A DNA stretch of 35,869 bases. Origin: an uncultured Prevotellaceae bacterium (GTDB lineage: Bacteria; Bacteroidota; Bacteroidia; Bacteroidales; Bacteroidaceae). Below are positions 25,016-33,251 of the stretch, one piece after another (positions within the stretch are counted from its first letter, which is position 1; the number at the start of each line of letters is the position of its first letter). The notes beneath the pieces were generated by a model. It saw only the letters and a list, made by a program, of their open reading frames with translations, was not told the DNA's origin and did not search any database. Location of the stretch: positions 1 through 35,869 of the forward strand of contig ONKY01000101.1 of assembly GCA_900318585.1 (NCBI GenBank), read 5' to 3'. Position numbers and translations under genes: made by a program.

Positions 25016-25810
25016 GTAGACGGCGAGCCCCTCTACTTCCTCGTCGGGATCGCTTTCGATGTCCATCATCGTAGAGTAATTGTCCTCCGTGATCTCATCG
25101 TCGTCCGGACCTTCTATCTCCACGTCGTCCTCGTCGGGCTTGTTGTAGTTGTCCTCAATCTCAAAGTCCTCGTCGTCCTCGTCACCCTCTTCGCTGGGTG
25201 TGCTGTTGCCGAACTTCATCCTGGGCTTCTCTGTCTCAGGCTTCAGTTTAGCGAAGATGGCTTCCACCCACGTGCCCTTGGGAACTTCCAGTACCTCGAA
25301 GCCGTCGGCCACCTTCTTTTCGTACATGCCACCCTTCTTGTGAAGCCGGTCGGCAGGCAGGGTGGTAGTGCTAATGTCAAAGCCGCTTTCTATGATGTCC
25401 TTGATGGATTGTGACAGAGAGTCCCAGCCACCGCCGAAGTTGCGGTTCAGCACTTCCACCAGTTTGGCGGCGCTAATGTGGCGGATGTTTTCATAAGTCA
25501 GGTCTGTGACGCGCATGATGGGGCGTTTCTTCAATGCCCAGAATACTTTCTTATTGTCGTCCAGTTTCACTTGGGCAACCTTGTATCCCTGCTTCTCGTA
25601 TTTCTCCTTGACTACTTTCTGGTCGCTGATTTCCTCAATCATGAAGGCTACGCGGATAATGTCCACATAGTGGCGGACGTTCTCCTTGACTTCGCTGTCC
25701 TTTTCGGCGCCTTCCCACATACGGAAGATGTCGTTCTCCTGAACGTCCCATACATTGCTCTTGGTGAGTGTCTTGATGGACACAGCTCCATTGTCGGCTT
25801 TCTTTTCCAT
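25004..25810 (-). CDS. Conserved-looking protein with a long acidic C-terminal tail, function unknown
   Basis: 268 residues, no signal peptide and no membrane segment. Residues 1-190 are mixed alpha/beta with basic character (VKEKYEKQGYKVAQVKLDD, FWALKKRPIMRVTDLTYENI, LNRNFGGGWDSLSQSI). From about residue 205 to the end the chain is almost entirely Asp/Glu with Asn-Tyr spacers (EGDEDDEDFEIEDNYNKP, EIEGPDDDEITEDNYST). The block DNYNKP/DNYSTM recurs, suggesting internal duplication of the tail. I do not recognise the family. A basic body with an acidic tail is seen in nucleic-acid mimics and chaperone-like proteins, but that is only an analogy. It has a clear own promoter at 25842-25849. Confidence 0.8.
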   Translation of the reverse strand: MEKKADNGAVSIKTLTKSNVWDVQENDIFRMWEGAEKDSEVKENVRHYVDIIRVAFMIEEISDQKVVKEKYEKQGYKVAQVKLDDNKKVFWALKKRPIMRVTDLTYENIRHISAAKLVEVLNRNFGGGWDSLSQSIKDIIESGFDISTTTLPADRLHKKGGMYEKKVADGFEVLEVPKGTWVEAIFAKLKPETEKPRMKFGNSTPSEEGDEDDEDFEIEDNYNKPDEDDVEIEGPDDDEITEDNYSTMMDIESDPDEEVEGLAVYSED

Positions 25811-25841
25811 ACTAAATTGACTTTTTTATTATTTCTTGGTG

Positions 25842-25849
25842 CAAATGTA
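25842..25849 (-). promoter_or_regulatory. -7 element (TACATTTG) of the acidic-tail gene
   Basis: TACATTTGCACC on the minus strand, 31 bases before the ATG at 25810; a TTG lies about 20 bases further upstream. Confidence 0.6.
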
Positions 25850-25924
25850 AGTACTTTATTTCTGTTTTACAAGTTTTTTCTCAACTTTTTTTCATTTTTC
25901 CTCTTTCTTCTTAATTATTCTTTG

Positions 25925-25932
25925 TACCTTTG
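25925..25932 (+). promoter_or_regulatory. -7 element (TACCTTTG) of rarA
   Basis: TACCTTTGAGC, 10 bases before the rarA ATG, in a TC-rich divergent spacer shared with the acidic-tail gene. Confidence 0.6.
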
Positions 25933-25942
25933 AGCACTGAAT

Positions 25943-27217
25943 ATGTCACAACCGTTAGCAGAAAGAATGAGACCGCGCACGCTGGACGACTATATCGGGC
26001 AGCGGCATTTGGTGGGTGAAGGGGCAGTTTTGCGCCGCATGATAGAAAGCGGCCGAATATCCTCATTTATCCTTTGGGGACCGCCAGGAGTGGGCAAAAC
26101 CACGCTGGCGCAGATTATTGCGCACCGGCTCCAGACGCCGTTCTTTACGCTGTCTGCTGTAACCAGCGGCGTGAAGGATGTGCGCGACGTAATAGAGAAG
26201 GCCCAGAAAGGTCGTTTCTTCAATGAGGCGTCACCCATATTGTTTATCGACGAGATTCACCGCTTCTCCAAGTCTCAGCAGGACTCTCTGTTAGGCGCCG
26301 TGGAGCGCGGTATTGTCACGCTAATAGGTGCCACGACGGAGAATCCCTCGTTCGAGGTTATCCGGCCGCTGCTTTCCCGCTGTCAGCTCTATGTGCTGAA
26401 GTCGCTGGAGAAGGATGACCTCTTGCAGCTGCTCCACCGCGCCGTTACCACCGACATTATCCTAAAGGAACGACATATCGAACTGAAGGAAACAGATGCT
26501 CTCCTACGCTTTAGTGGTGGCGATGCCCGTAAGCTGTTGAACATCCTGGAACTGGTAGTGGAGGCGGAGAGCGGCGACGTGACGCTGACCGACGAAGTGG
26601 TAACGGCCCGCCTGCAACAGAACCCTCTGGCCTACGACAAAGACGGCGAGATGCACTACGACATCATATCGGCCTTCATCAAGAGTATTCGCGGCAGCGA
26701 CCCTGACGCGGCACTCTACTGGTTAGCGCGGATGATTGAGGGAGGCGAAGACCCCAAATTCATAGCTCGCCGACTGGTCATCTCTGCTGCTGAGGACATC
26801 GGCTTGGCTAATCCCAATGCCCTGCTGTTGGCCAATACTGCATTTGACGTGATACAGAAGATTGGTTGGCCCGAAGGACGCATCCCCCTCGCTGAGGCAA
26901 CGGTCTACTTAGCGACCTCGCCAAAGAGTAATTCTGCTTATCTGGGCATTGATGCTGCCCTGGAGCTTGTTCGCCGTACTGGAAACCAGCCCGTTCCGCT
27001 GCCTATCCGCAACGCTCCAACGCAGCTGATGAAGGAACTGGGCTATCATGACGGGTACAAGTATCCGCACGACTTCCCCGGCCACTTCACTCCTCAGCAG
27101 TATCTTCCTGACGCATTGAAAGATGAGCGCCTGTGGTTTGCCCAGCACTCGCCCGCCGAGGAAAAACTCTACGAGCGGATGGTGAACTATTGGGGGGAAA
27201 GGTTTAAAGAGAAGTGA
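25943..27217 (+). CDS. rarA: Replication-associated AAA+ ATPase RarA (MgsA)
   Basis: Clamp-loader-like AAA+ ATPase acting at stalled replication forks. At 424 residues it has the N-terminal AAA domain with Walker A ILWGPPGVGKTTLA (about 43-56), Walker B PILFIDEIHRFSKSQQD, sensor 1 IGATTENPSFE and sensor 2 FSGGDARKLLN. The C-terminal tetramerisation region starts near residue 230 and holds SAFIKSIRGSDPDAALYWLARM and the terminal HPHDFPGHFTPQQYLPD-like block (here KYPHDFPGHFTPQQYLPD). Its final codons and TGA lie in the first copy of a 22-bp tandem repeat. Confidence 0.95.
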   Translation: MSQPLAERMRPRTLDDYIGQRHLVGEGAVLRRMIESGRISSFILWGPPGVGKTTLAQIIAHRLQTPFFTLSAVTSGVKDVRDVIEKAQKGRFFNEASPILFIDEIHRFSKSQQDSLLGAVERGIVTLIGATTENPSFEVIRPLLSRCQLYVLKSLEKDDLLQLLHRAVTTDIILKERHIELKETDALLRFSGGDARKLLNILELVVEAESGDVTLTDEVVTARLQQNPLAYDKDGEMHYDIISAFIKSIRGSDPDAALYWLARMIEGGEDPKFIARRLVISAAEDIGLANPNALLLANTAFDVIQKIGWPEGRIPLAEATVYLATSPKSNSAYLGIDAALELVRRTGNQPVPLPIRNAPTQLMKELGYHDGYKYPHDFPGHFTPQQYLPDALKDERLWFAQHSPAEEKLYERMVNYWGERFKEK

Positions 27218-27273
27218 GAGGTGAGAAGTGAAGAAGTGAGAGGTGAGAAGTGAAAAGTAAGAGGTGAGAAGTG
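27210..27273 (+). repeat. 22-bp tandem repeat (2 exact, 1 diverged) joining rarA to the next gene
   Basis: Two identical 22-bp units (27210-27231 and 27232-27253) built from AGAAGTGAGAGGTG then AGAAGTGA. A third, diverged copy (27254-27273) runs into the GTGATGG start of the downstream gene. The first copy contains the rarA TGA (27215-27217). Each unit is itself a GAGAAGTGA/GAGGTGA reiteration. Confidence 0.92.
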
Positions 27274-27891
27274 ATGGAAAATGAAGAAATCATTATCAAA
27301 CTGATAGAGCTGTTGGGAACGTTTGCCTTTGCCATTTCCGGCATCCGCCATGCTGCCGCCAAGCATTTCGACTGGTTCGGCGGCTATGTCTGCGGCATTG
27401 CCGTAGCCATAGGCGGCGGTACCATCCGCGACGTGATGCTCTCCACCACACCATTCTGGATGACAACGCCGGTCTATATGATTTGTACGGCGGTAGCGTT
27501 GTTGACGGTGGTGTTCTTCGGTCGCTGGATGGAACCTCTTAAGAATGCTTGGTTTGTGTTCGACACGTTGGGTTTGGCGCTCTTTACCATTGCAGGTATT
27601 CAGAAATCATTGGCCTTTGGGCAGCCGTTTTGGGTGGCTATCATCATGGGCTGTATCACGGGTTCTGCGGGCGGCGTCATCCGTGACGTGCTGCTCAACA
27701 ATGAGCCGGTCATTTTCCATAAGGAGATTTACGCTATGGCCTGTGTGTTGGGAGGTCTGGTCTATTGGGGACTTGCAGAGTTGGGGCTACCCATTGAAGT
27801 TACTGCTGTTCTCTCTTTTCTCACGACGTGTCTCATCCGCTTCCTGGCCGTGCGCTACCACATCTCCCTGCCGACGTTAAAGAATGGATAA
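27274..27891 (+). CDS. TRIC/UPF0126 (YicG-like) membrane protein
   Basis: At 205 residues it has about seven hydrophobic helices arranged as two repeats. Each repeat carries the diagnostic Gly-rich motif before Arg-Asp: AVAIGGGTIRDVMLSTTPFW in the first (about residues 48-67) and GSAGGVIRDVLLNNEPVIF in the second (about 130-148). This is the bacterial relative of trimeric intracellular cation channels; some members were assigned as glycine transporters. The role here is unknown. The ATG at 27274 was chosen over the in-frame GTG at 27271. The alcohol dehydrogenase gene starts 2 bases after the stop, so the two are probably cotranscribed. Confidence 0.9.
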   Translation: MENEEIIIKLIELLGTFAFAISGIRHAAAKHFDWFGGYVCGIAVAIGGGTIRDVMLSTTPFWMTTPVYMICTAVALLTVVFFGRWMEPLKNAWFVFDTLGLALFTIAGIQKSLAFGQPFWVAIIMGCITGSAGGVIRDVLLNNEPVIFHKEIYAMACVLGGLVYWGLAELGLPIEVTAVLSFLTTCLIRFLAVRYHISLPTLKNG

Positions 27892-27893
27892 TT

Positions 27894-29084
27894 ATGATAA
27901 AGGACTTTAATTTCTATGCCCCAACGCGAGTTGTGTTCGGGAAATCGTCGGAAGAGCAGCTTCCGCAGTTATTGAAAGCCAATGGTGCCACGAAGGTGCT
28001 GGTACATTACGGCGGAGGGAGTGCCAAGCGCTCTGGCCTGCTTGACAAGGTGTATGCGATGCTTCGCGAGGCAGACATTTCCTTTGTGGAGTTGGGTGGG
28101 GTAGTGCCCAATCCCCTGTTGTCAAAAGTGCAGGAGGGAATCACCCTCTGCCGTCAGGAGGACGTGGACTTCATCCTCGCTGTGGGTGGTGGTAGCGTGA
28201 TTGACTCCTCCAAAGCTATTGGCTACGGTGTGAGCTATGACGGCGATGTCTGGGATTTCTGGGCTGGAAAGGCTGCACCCAAGCAATGTCTGCCCATCGG
28301 CGTGATGCTCACCATTCCTGCTGCAGGCAGCGAGATGTCCAGCAGTTGTGTGATTACGAAGGACGAGGGCTCCATCAAGCGTGGCATCAACAGCGACCTG
28401 TGCCGTTGCCGCTTCTGCATTATGAATCCTGAGCGTACTTACACCCTTCCGCCTTATCAGACGGCTGCCGGCTGCACCGACATTATGATGCACACGATGG
28501 AGCGCTACTTCTCGAAATACGAGGATATGCTGCTGACCGACGCTATCAGCGAGGCCCTGCTGCGCACGGTCAAGGAGTGTGCCGTAGAGGTGATGAATCG
28601 TCCTGAGGACTACCGACTGCGTGCTCAGATCATGTGGGCTGGTTCGCTGGCCCATAACGACCTGACGGAGTGCGGCACGGAGAAAGACTTCGCCACCCAC
28701 CGCTTGGAACATGAGCTAAGCGCCCTTTACGGTGCAACTCACGGCGCAGGCTTAGCTGCCCTCTGGGCTTCTTGGGCACGCTACGTGATGGAGCGCCATC
28801 TGAACCGCTTTGTCCAGTTTGCTGTCAATGTGATGGGTGTGTCTAACGATTTCAGCCATCCTAAAGAGACTGCCCTACGCGGCATCAATGCTATTGAGCA
28901 GTTCTTCCGACAGATAGGAATGCCTATTACTATACCTGAGCTGATAGGCCGCCCCGCCACCGACGAGGAGATCCAGTTGATGGTTCGTAAATGCAGCCGC
29001 GAAGGAACCATTACCGTGGGAGCAATGGAGGTGCTGCAAGCCAGCGATATGGAGGCTGTCTATCGGATGGCGAATAGAGGATAG
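27894..29084 (+). CDS. Iron-containing alcohol dehydrogenase (butanol dehydrogenase type)
   Basis: NAD(P)H-dependent group III alcohol dehydrogenase of 396 residues, probably reducing aldehydes to alcohols. Dinucleotide-binding AVGGGSVIDSSKAIG (about 96-110). Metal ligands visible as Asp196 and His200 in GCTDIMMHTMERYF, His269/His273 in ATHRLEHELSA and His283 in YGATHGAG. The segment DFWAGKAAPKQCLPIGVMLTIPAAGSE resembles YqhD/BDH. The open frame begins upstream at 27828 inside the TRIC gene; the ATG at 27894 matches the family N-terminus (IKDFNFYAPTRVVFG). Substrate not deducible. Confidence 0.93.
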   Translation: MIKDFNFYAPTRVVFGKSSEEQLPQLLKANGATKVLVHYGGGSAKRSGLLDKVYAMLREADISFVELGGVVPNPLLSKVQEGITLCRQEDVDFILAVGGGSVIDSSKAIGYGVSYDGDVWDFWAGKAAPKQCLPIGVMLTIPAAGSEMSSSCVITKDEGSIKRGINSDLCRCRFCIMNPERTYTLPPYQTAAGCTDIMMHTMERYFSKYEDMLLTDAISEALLRTVKECAVEVMNRPEDYRLRAQIMWAGSLAHNDLTECGTEKDFATHRLEHELSALYGATHGAGLAALWASWARYVMERHLNRFVQFAVNVMGVSNDFSHPKETALRGINAIEQFFRQIGMPITIPELIGRPATDEEIQLMVRKCSREGTITVGAMEVLQASDMEAVYRMANRG

Positions 29085-29104
29085 CAGGTATGGGGGGAGT
29101 TTCG

Positions 29105-29836
29105 TTACCAATTGTCATCATCGTTGCCTATGAGTCCGTTCTTCAGAGCCTCTTCTACCTTGTCAATAATGGCGTTGCTGTAGGCGTGGGTCATTACGAG
29201 AGCCTTGGCACAGGTGCGTTTCTGGGCATCCTTCTCCACAAAGGGATAGTGCTTGGCTATCTCCCACTGCTCGTCGTAAAGGTTGGCATTGGTTTTGTCG
29301 TCGGCCTTCCGCTTGGAGTCGCCATAGGTCTTTCTGTTATCATCAACAGGACTGAGCCAACCACCACTAATATCAGCCAAAACATCATAGGTCTGCACTG
29401 TGTATGTGACCCGCACTTTCCCATCCTTGATGTCGAGGCGGATGACAGGTGTTATGCTGACAGAGTATTTGTTGATGGTTCCCGTATGCTCCACAATGTT
29501 CTTGATGACTGACGAGATGATGATGCAGCCAGTCTCCTTGTCATTGAGGGTGATGGCTTGCTTGTCCTTGAAGGTGGCGGTCGCCCAGTAATTCAGGGCT
29601 ACGTAGAGTTGTAGCTTGGTCTTGCCCGGAGCCTCGATCACCTCCTGATATGTCAGGCTTTCATTCTTGTCGAGGGTCAGTTCCCCGGCCAGGTTCTTGG
29701 CTGAATCTAGCCACTTGTCGCCGTATCTCTCTTTGGCATATTTCTCTAGGTCGGAGCCTTTCATCACCTGTGCCTGAATGTTTACGGTGCCGCAGACGAT
29801 AAGGATGGCGGCAAGGAAAGATTTGAAATTCTTCAT
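29105..29836 (-). CDS. DUF4468 (TBP-like fold) secreted protein
   Basis: 243 residues with a signal peptide (MKNFKSFLAAILIVCGTVNIQAQ). The mature N-terminal half contains LTYQEVIEAPGKTKLQLYVALN and a strand-rich stretch with ITPVIRLDIKDGKVRVTYTVQTYDV, the pattern I associate with DUF4468, a Bacteroidetes periplasmic family with a TBP-like fold. The C-terminal half carries ADDKTNANLYDEQWEIAKHYPF, then a helix NAIIDKVEEALKNGLIG and an acidic NDDDNW end. Function unknown. Monocistronic by its own promoter; it converges on the alcohol dehydrogenase gene with a 20-base gap. Confidence 0.82.
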   Translation of the reverse strand: MKNFKSFLAAILIVCGTVNIQAQVMKGSDLEKYAKERYGDKWLDSAKNLAGELTLDKNESLTYQEVIEAPGKTKLQLYVALNYWATATFKDKQAITLNDKETGCIIISSVIKNIVEHTGTINKYSVSITPVIRLDIKDGKVRVTYTVQTYDVLADISGGWLSPVDDNRKTYGDSKRKADDKTNANLYDEQWEIAKHYPFVEKDAQKRTCAKALVMTHAYSNAIIDKVEEALKNGLIGNDDDNW

Positions 29837-29873
29837 ATTCGAATATGTTTAAAATGAAACAGAAAAGGATGTG

Positions 29874-29905
29874 CAAAGTTACGAAAAAGTTTAGAGAAAT
29901 GCAAA
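29874..29905 (-). promoter_or_regulatory. Promoter of the DUF4468 gene
   Basis: Minus-strand TTTG (29905-29902) and TAACTTTG (29881-29874) with a 20-base spacer. A TTCGAA-centred palindrome (CATATTCGAATATG, 29834-29847) sits across the start codon. Confidence 0.65.
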
Positions 29906-29924
29906 GAATCCTGGAAAAGTTTTG

Positions 29925-29932
29925 TATCTTTG
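29925..29932 (+). promoter_or_regulatory. -7 element (TATCTTTG) of the DUF4421-like pseudogene
   Basis: TATCTTTGCATCC directly precedes the ATG at 29938 (5 bases). The promoter looks intact although the gene is broken. Confidence 0.55.
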
Positions 29933-29937
29933 CATCC

Positions 29938-31023
29938 ATGGAAAAGATTTTTGCATTTATGGCTCTGCTCATCTGGCTTGGCTGTAGCTCGGTCTACGGA
30001 CAGGAGAGTAGTTTTATGAAACGCTTGGTAGCTTATCTTGACTCATCGAATGTCAAGGGTACGGACTCTGAATATATTGGGCTTCCAGAAAAGAAATGGC
30101 GTGTCATTGCCAGTTCGAGCACCGATTAGCTGAACATGAAGATTGATACCCATATGTCAGGTGCAGAGCATGGACTTATGTAAGGGGAGACCTTGGACAT
30201 GGCCATGAGAATCAAGCCACCTGTGGCCACCTCAGTAGGCTTATGGGTGGGGTATCGTGGCTATGGTGGCGGCTATTCGCTCTCGATGTCGGGCAACAAG
30301 GGCATCAATATGTCGTTCAATATGTCCTCTCCAAACAATGGCATCAACATCTGATACCGGCGGTTTAAGTTTGACGAGCCAGAGTGCGAGATGGTTTTCA
30401 CCAGCGGTCAGTCGATAGAAACCGCGTCCTTTGATGGAAAAGCTTTAGGCACCCCGATGGACTTCGAATCGTTCGTGTTCGACGGTTATTGGCTCTTCAA
30501 CAACAAGTGCGTATCTTTACCAGCCGCCTACGACCAGTCTACGCTTCAGCTGCGGTAGGCGGGTTCGTTCATTGCCGGGCTGATGTTCTACACTCAGAAG
30601 TATGATTTTGCTCATCCTAACAATTTCTGGTTCTTAATTACATCCGACCGAATTGGCAAGATGCAAACTTGGCAGGGAAGTCTTGGCGCGGGTTATACCT
30701 ACAACTGGGTGCCCGTGAAGGGTTTGACACTCAACGCTGTGGTAATGCCCGTGATCACTTTGTTTAACCATGTGAAGGTGTCGCGTTATGATATATATCC
30801 AGATGAAGCGCAAGAAAACATATTGATGACGCATTCAGGAGATAAGAATATAAACGGAAAGGTTTCCTTGAATCTTGATACGCGGGTGGCTGCCTCTTAC
30901 TGGATGGGTAACTGGTTTATCAGCCTGATAGGGCAAGGACAGCGTTTCCGCTATACCTACGATACCACCACCATGAAAACCGTCGACTGGAACGTGAAGG
31001 CTTCCATTGGCGTGATACTCTGA
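29938..31023 (+). pseudogene. DUF4421-like outer-membrane protein, interrupted by four in-frame stops
   Basis: One unshifted frame runs from the ATG at 29938 to the TGA at 31021-31023 (361 codons), broken by TAG 30127, TAA 30181, TGA 30352 and TAG 30556. Between the stops it remains fully protein-like: signal peptide (MEKIFAFMALLIWLGCSSVYGQ), YLDSSNVKGTDSEYIGLPEKKW, LWVGYRGYGGGYSLSMSGNK, GYWLFNNKCVSL, GSLGAGYTYNWVPVKGLTLN and a C-terminal strand ending WNVKASIGVIL. The pattern fits the DUF4421 outer-membrane family of Bacteroidetes (memory-based). Each stop is one C-to-T change from Gln or Arg (CAG, CAA, CGA, CAG). No indels were seen. Three different stop codons make programmed readthrough unlikely. 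Confidence 0.85.
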
Positions 31024-31062
31024 AAAACTATGGCTTACTGTGAGTTACTAGAAAAACAGAGA

Positions 31063-32082
31063 TTATTCCATCTCGTCCTTGCGCTTGCGGAAGAGCACGG
31101 CGGCGATGACGGGAGCGCCAACAAGGGCGGTGACGCTGTTGACGGGTAGGGCTCCCTCGAAGCCTGGCATTCGGGCGATCAGGTTGCAGACCAATGCCAA
31201 CAGGGCGCCGCAGAGGGCGGTAGCAGGCAGCAGTTGACGGTGGTCGCTGGTTCGGAACACGGCGCGCGCCAAGTGGGGCACGGCAAGGCCGATGAACATG
31301 ATGGGGCCGCAGTAGGCTGTGACGATTGCCACCAGCACACCAGAACAGACAATCACCAACAGACGGGCACGTCGCACGTTCAGACCCAAGTTCTGGGCAT
31401 AGCGCTCTCCCAGCAGCAGGAGGTTCATGGGTTTCACCATGAGGAAGCTCAGCGGCAGCAGCACGCACATAAGCAGCACGAAGAGCAGCATCTCGTCGCC
31501 CGACACGCGGCTGAACGACCCCAGTCCCCAGACCACGAACGACTTCACGTCCTCCTCTGGCGACAGGAACTTCAGCACGCCGATGATGGCGTTGGCCAGA
31601 TAGCCTATCATCACACCGATAATCAATAAGGTGACGTTTCCCCTGACTTTCTGCGAGATCCAGACGATGAGCATCATTACTGCTAAAGCACCGACGATGG
31701 CGGCTATGGACATAGCCGCATCGCCTAAGTAGCCGAGTCGGCTCAGCGCCACCCCGCCTATCTGTCCTGAGAGCAGCACCACCATAGCCACACCGAGGGC
31801 GGAGCCGTTGCTGATACCGAGCACCGACGGGCCTGCCAGGGGATTGCGGAAAACGGTCTGCATCTGAAGTCCGCTTACGGCCAAACCTGCACCGGCCACG
31901 ATGGCTGTCAGCGCCTGCGGCAGACGAGAACTGAAGATGATGTTACGCCATATCTCGTTGCTGTGGTCGCCCGCCAGTATCCTGCACACGTCGGCAACGG
32001 GTATTTTCACCGTTCCGATGAGCAGGTTCAGGATGGTCAGCAGTAGCAGGAGAGCCAGTAGCAGCAGCGTCTTTCTCATCAT
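31063..32082 (-). CDS. FecCD-family ABC importer permease
   Basis: Inner-membrane permease of a siderophore/haem/cobalamin-type importer, 339 residues with about nine to ten hydrophobic helices. Family motifs are RLPQALTAIVAGAGLAVSGLQMQTVFRNPLA (positions about 53-83, seen in parts), LGISNGSALG, the coupling-helix region LLLGERYAQNLGLNVRRAR (contacts the ATPase), GPIMFIGLAVPHLAR and the C-terminal RNPLAGPSVLG-like partner, here LVGAPVIAAVLFRKRK. It follows the binding-protein gene by 16 bases. No ATPase gene follows: the next thing is the convergent DUF4421 pseudogene. Confidence 0.92.
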   Translation of the reverse strand: MMRKTLLLLALLLLLTILNLLIGTVKIPVADVCRILAGDHSNEIWRNIIFSSRLPQALTAIVAGAGLAVSGLQMQTVFRNPLAGPSVLGISNGSALGVAMVVLLSGQIGGVALSRLGYLGDAAMSIAAIVGALAVMMLIVWISQKVRGNVTLLIIGVMIGYLANAIIGVLKFLSPEEDVKSFVVWGLGSFSRVSGDEMLLFVLLMCVLLPLSFLMVKPMNLLLLGERYAQNLGLNVRRARLLVIVCSGVLVAIVTAYCGPIMFIGLAVPHLARAVFRTSDHRQLLPATALCGALLALVCNLIARMPGFEGALPVNSVTALVGAPVIAAVLFRKRKDEME

Positions 32083-32098
32083 CTTTCTTTTTTATCTT

Positions 32099-33247
32099 TC
32101 ATTTCAGAAGCCTGTAGAAAGTTGGCTGATAGTCGGCCTCCACCAGCTCAGGATGGAAGATGGCCACGAGGTCTTTCAGTAGCACGTCGGGCTGTACGGG
32201 GGTAATCTCGTAGTACGGCTGCTGCTTCATGTTGCAGTAGATGACCTGTCTTTCCTTGAAGGCCTTGAACAGCTCGTTGCGCGGCTCGGAGGCCTTCAGT
32301 GCCTCGTAAGAGAACTCGCCGGGATAGCTGTTCAGTATGCGCCAGTAGTCGGCGTTGGCCGCCAACTCATACATCTTCTCAAACTCTAGGTTCTCGCCGG
32401 ACGTCTCTTCGTCGTTAATGACATACTCGGCTCCTGCGTCGCGGAATATCTGGGCCAAGTAGTTCTTGCCACCCACGGCGTGCCACGTGCCGTAGTGCAT
32501 CTCGCCGCTGGTCACGGTTGGGAGTTTTGGCTTGGCAGTCGAGTCACCAAACACTAACCGCTGAACACTCAACTTTAAATCGTTGTATCGCTTTTCAATA
32601 CCTGCAAACACCTCGCAAGCTTCGTGCTCCTTGCCGATGAACATGCCTACGAACTTCACCCATTCGGCCTGTCCTAACGGGTCAAGCTCCTTGTAGCCCA
32701 AGTGGGGTACAAGGGTGACGCCTGTCTCCTTGATGGTCTCATAGCCGCCACGCTTGGAGGGCGAGATGAATATGACGTCGGGGTTGGCGGCTATCACCAT
32801 CTCCGTGTCAAAGTTGCCCTCCATACCTATCTTTACGATGCGTCCGTCTTTTACGCGGGCGTGTATATCCTTATTAAATAGGTTCTTTGTGCCGGTGATG
32901 CCCTTCACCACGTCGTGGGCGTCGAGGACGGTGAAGTTCGACAACTGTAGGGCTGTCATACAGATGGTGCTATTGATGGGCACCTTCACCTTCGTGTAGC
33001 CTTCTGGCACTTCGGTTTCTTTTGTGCTCACCAGCGCAAAGCGGTCGTGACGTCCTACGCTGACCAGTCGGATGCCCGCCGAGTCCTTCACGCTGTAGCC
33101 TGTGGCATATTTCGGTTCGAGACTCATGGCAGAGTCTGCCAATTCATTGTGATCGCCCGCCTGCTCTCCAGTCTGCTTGGTGCTTGGTCCACACGCAGCA
33201 ACAAGCATTGTCAGGCATGTAATGATGAAAAGATTTAGTTGTTTCAT
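32099..33247 (-). CDS. Lipoprotein substrate-binding protein of the FecCD-type importer
   Basis: 382 residues; signal peptide with lipobox LVAAC (Cys19). Periplasmic-binding fold of the BtuF/FepB/TroA type: ITGTKNLFNKD, VIAANPDVIFISPSKRGG (the ...P-D-V/L-I motif), KETGVTLVPHLGYKELDPLGQAEWVKFVG, then the long inter-lobe helix FAGIEKRYNDLKLSV, and WHAVGGKNYLAQIFRDAGA. A cobalamin, haem or iron-siderophore cargo is possible; none is decided by sequence. The open frame extends to 33274, but the TACCTTTG promoter at 33252-33259 and the signal peptide fix the start at 33247. Confidence 0.9.
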   Translation of the reverse strand: MKQLNLFIITCLTMLVAACGPSTKQTGEQAGDHNELADSAMSLEPKYATGYSVKDSAGIRLVSVGRHDRFALVSTKETEVPEGYTKVKVPINSTICMTALQLSNFTVLDAHDVVKGITGTKNLFNKDIHARVKDGRIVKIGMEGNFDTEMVIAANPDVIFISPSKRGGYETIKETGVTLVPHLGYKELDPLGQAEWVKFVGMFIGKEHEACEVFAGIEKRYNDLKLSVQRLVFGDSTAKPKLPTVTSGEMHYGTWHAVGGKNYLAQIFRDAGAEYVINDEETSGENLEFEKMYELAANADYWRILNSYPGEFSYEALKASEPRNELFKAFKERQVIYCNMKQQPYYEITPVQPDVLLKDLVAIFHPELVEADYQPTFYRLLK

Positions 33248-33251
33248 GGTG

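Noticed and set aside
29938-31023. Programmed stop-codon readthrough or an alternative code
   Set aside because: Three different stop codons occur inside one gene, while all other genes in the window end normally at the same codons; simple decay is more economical.
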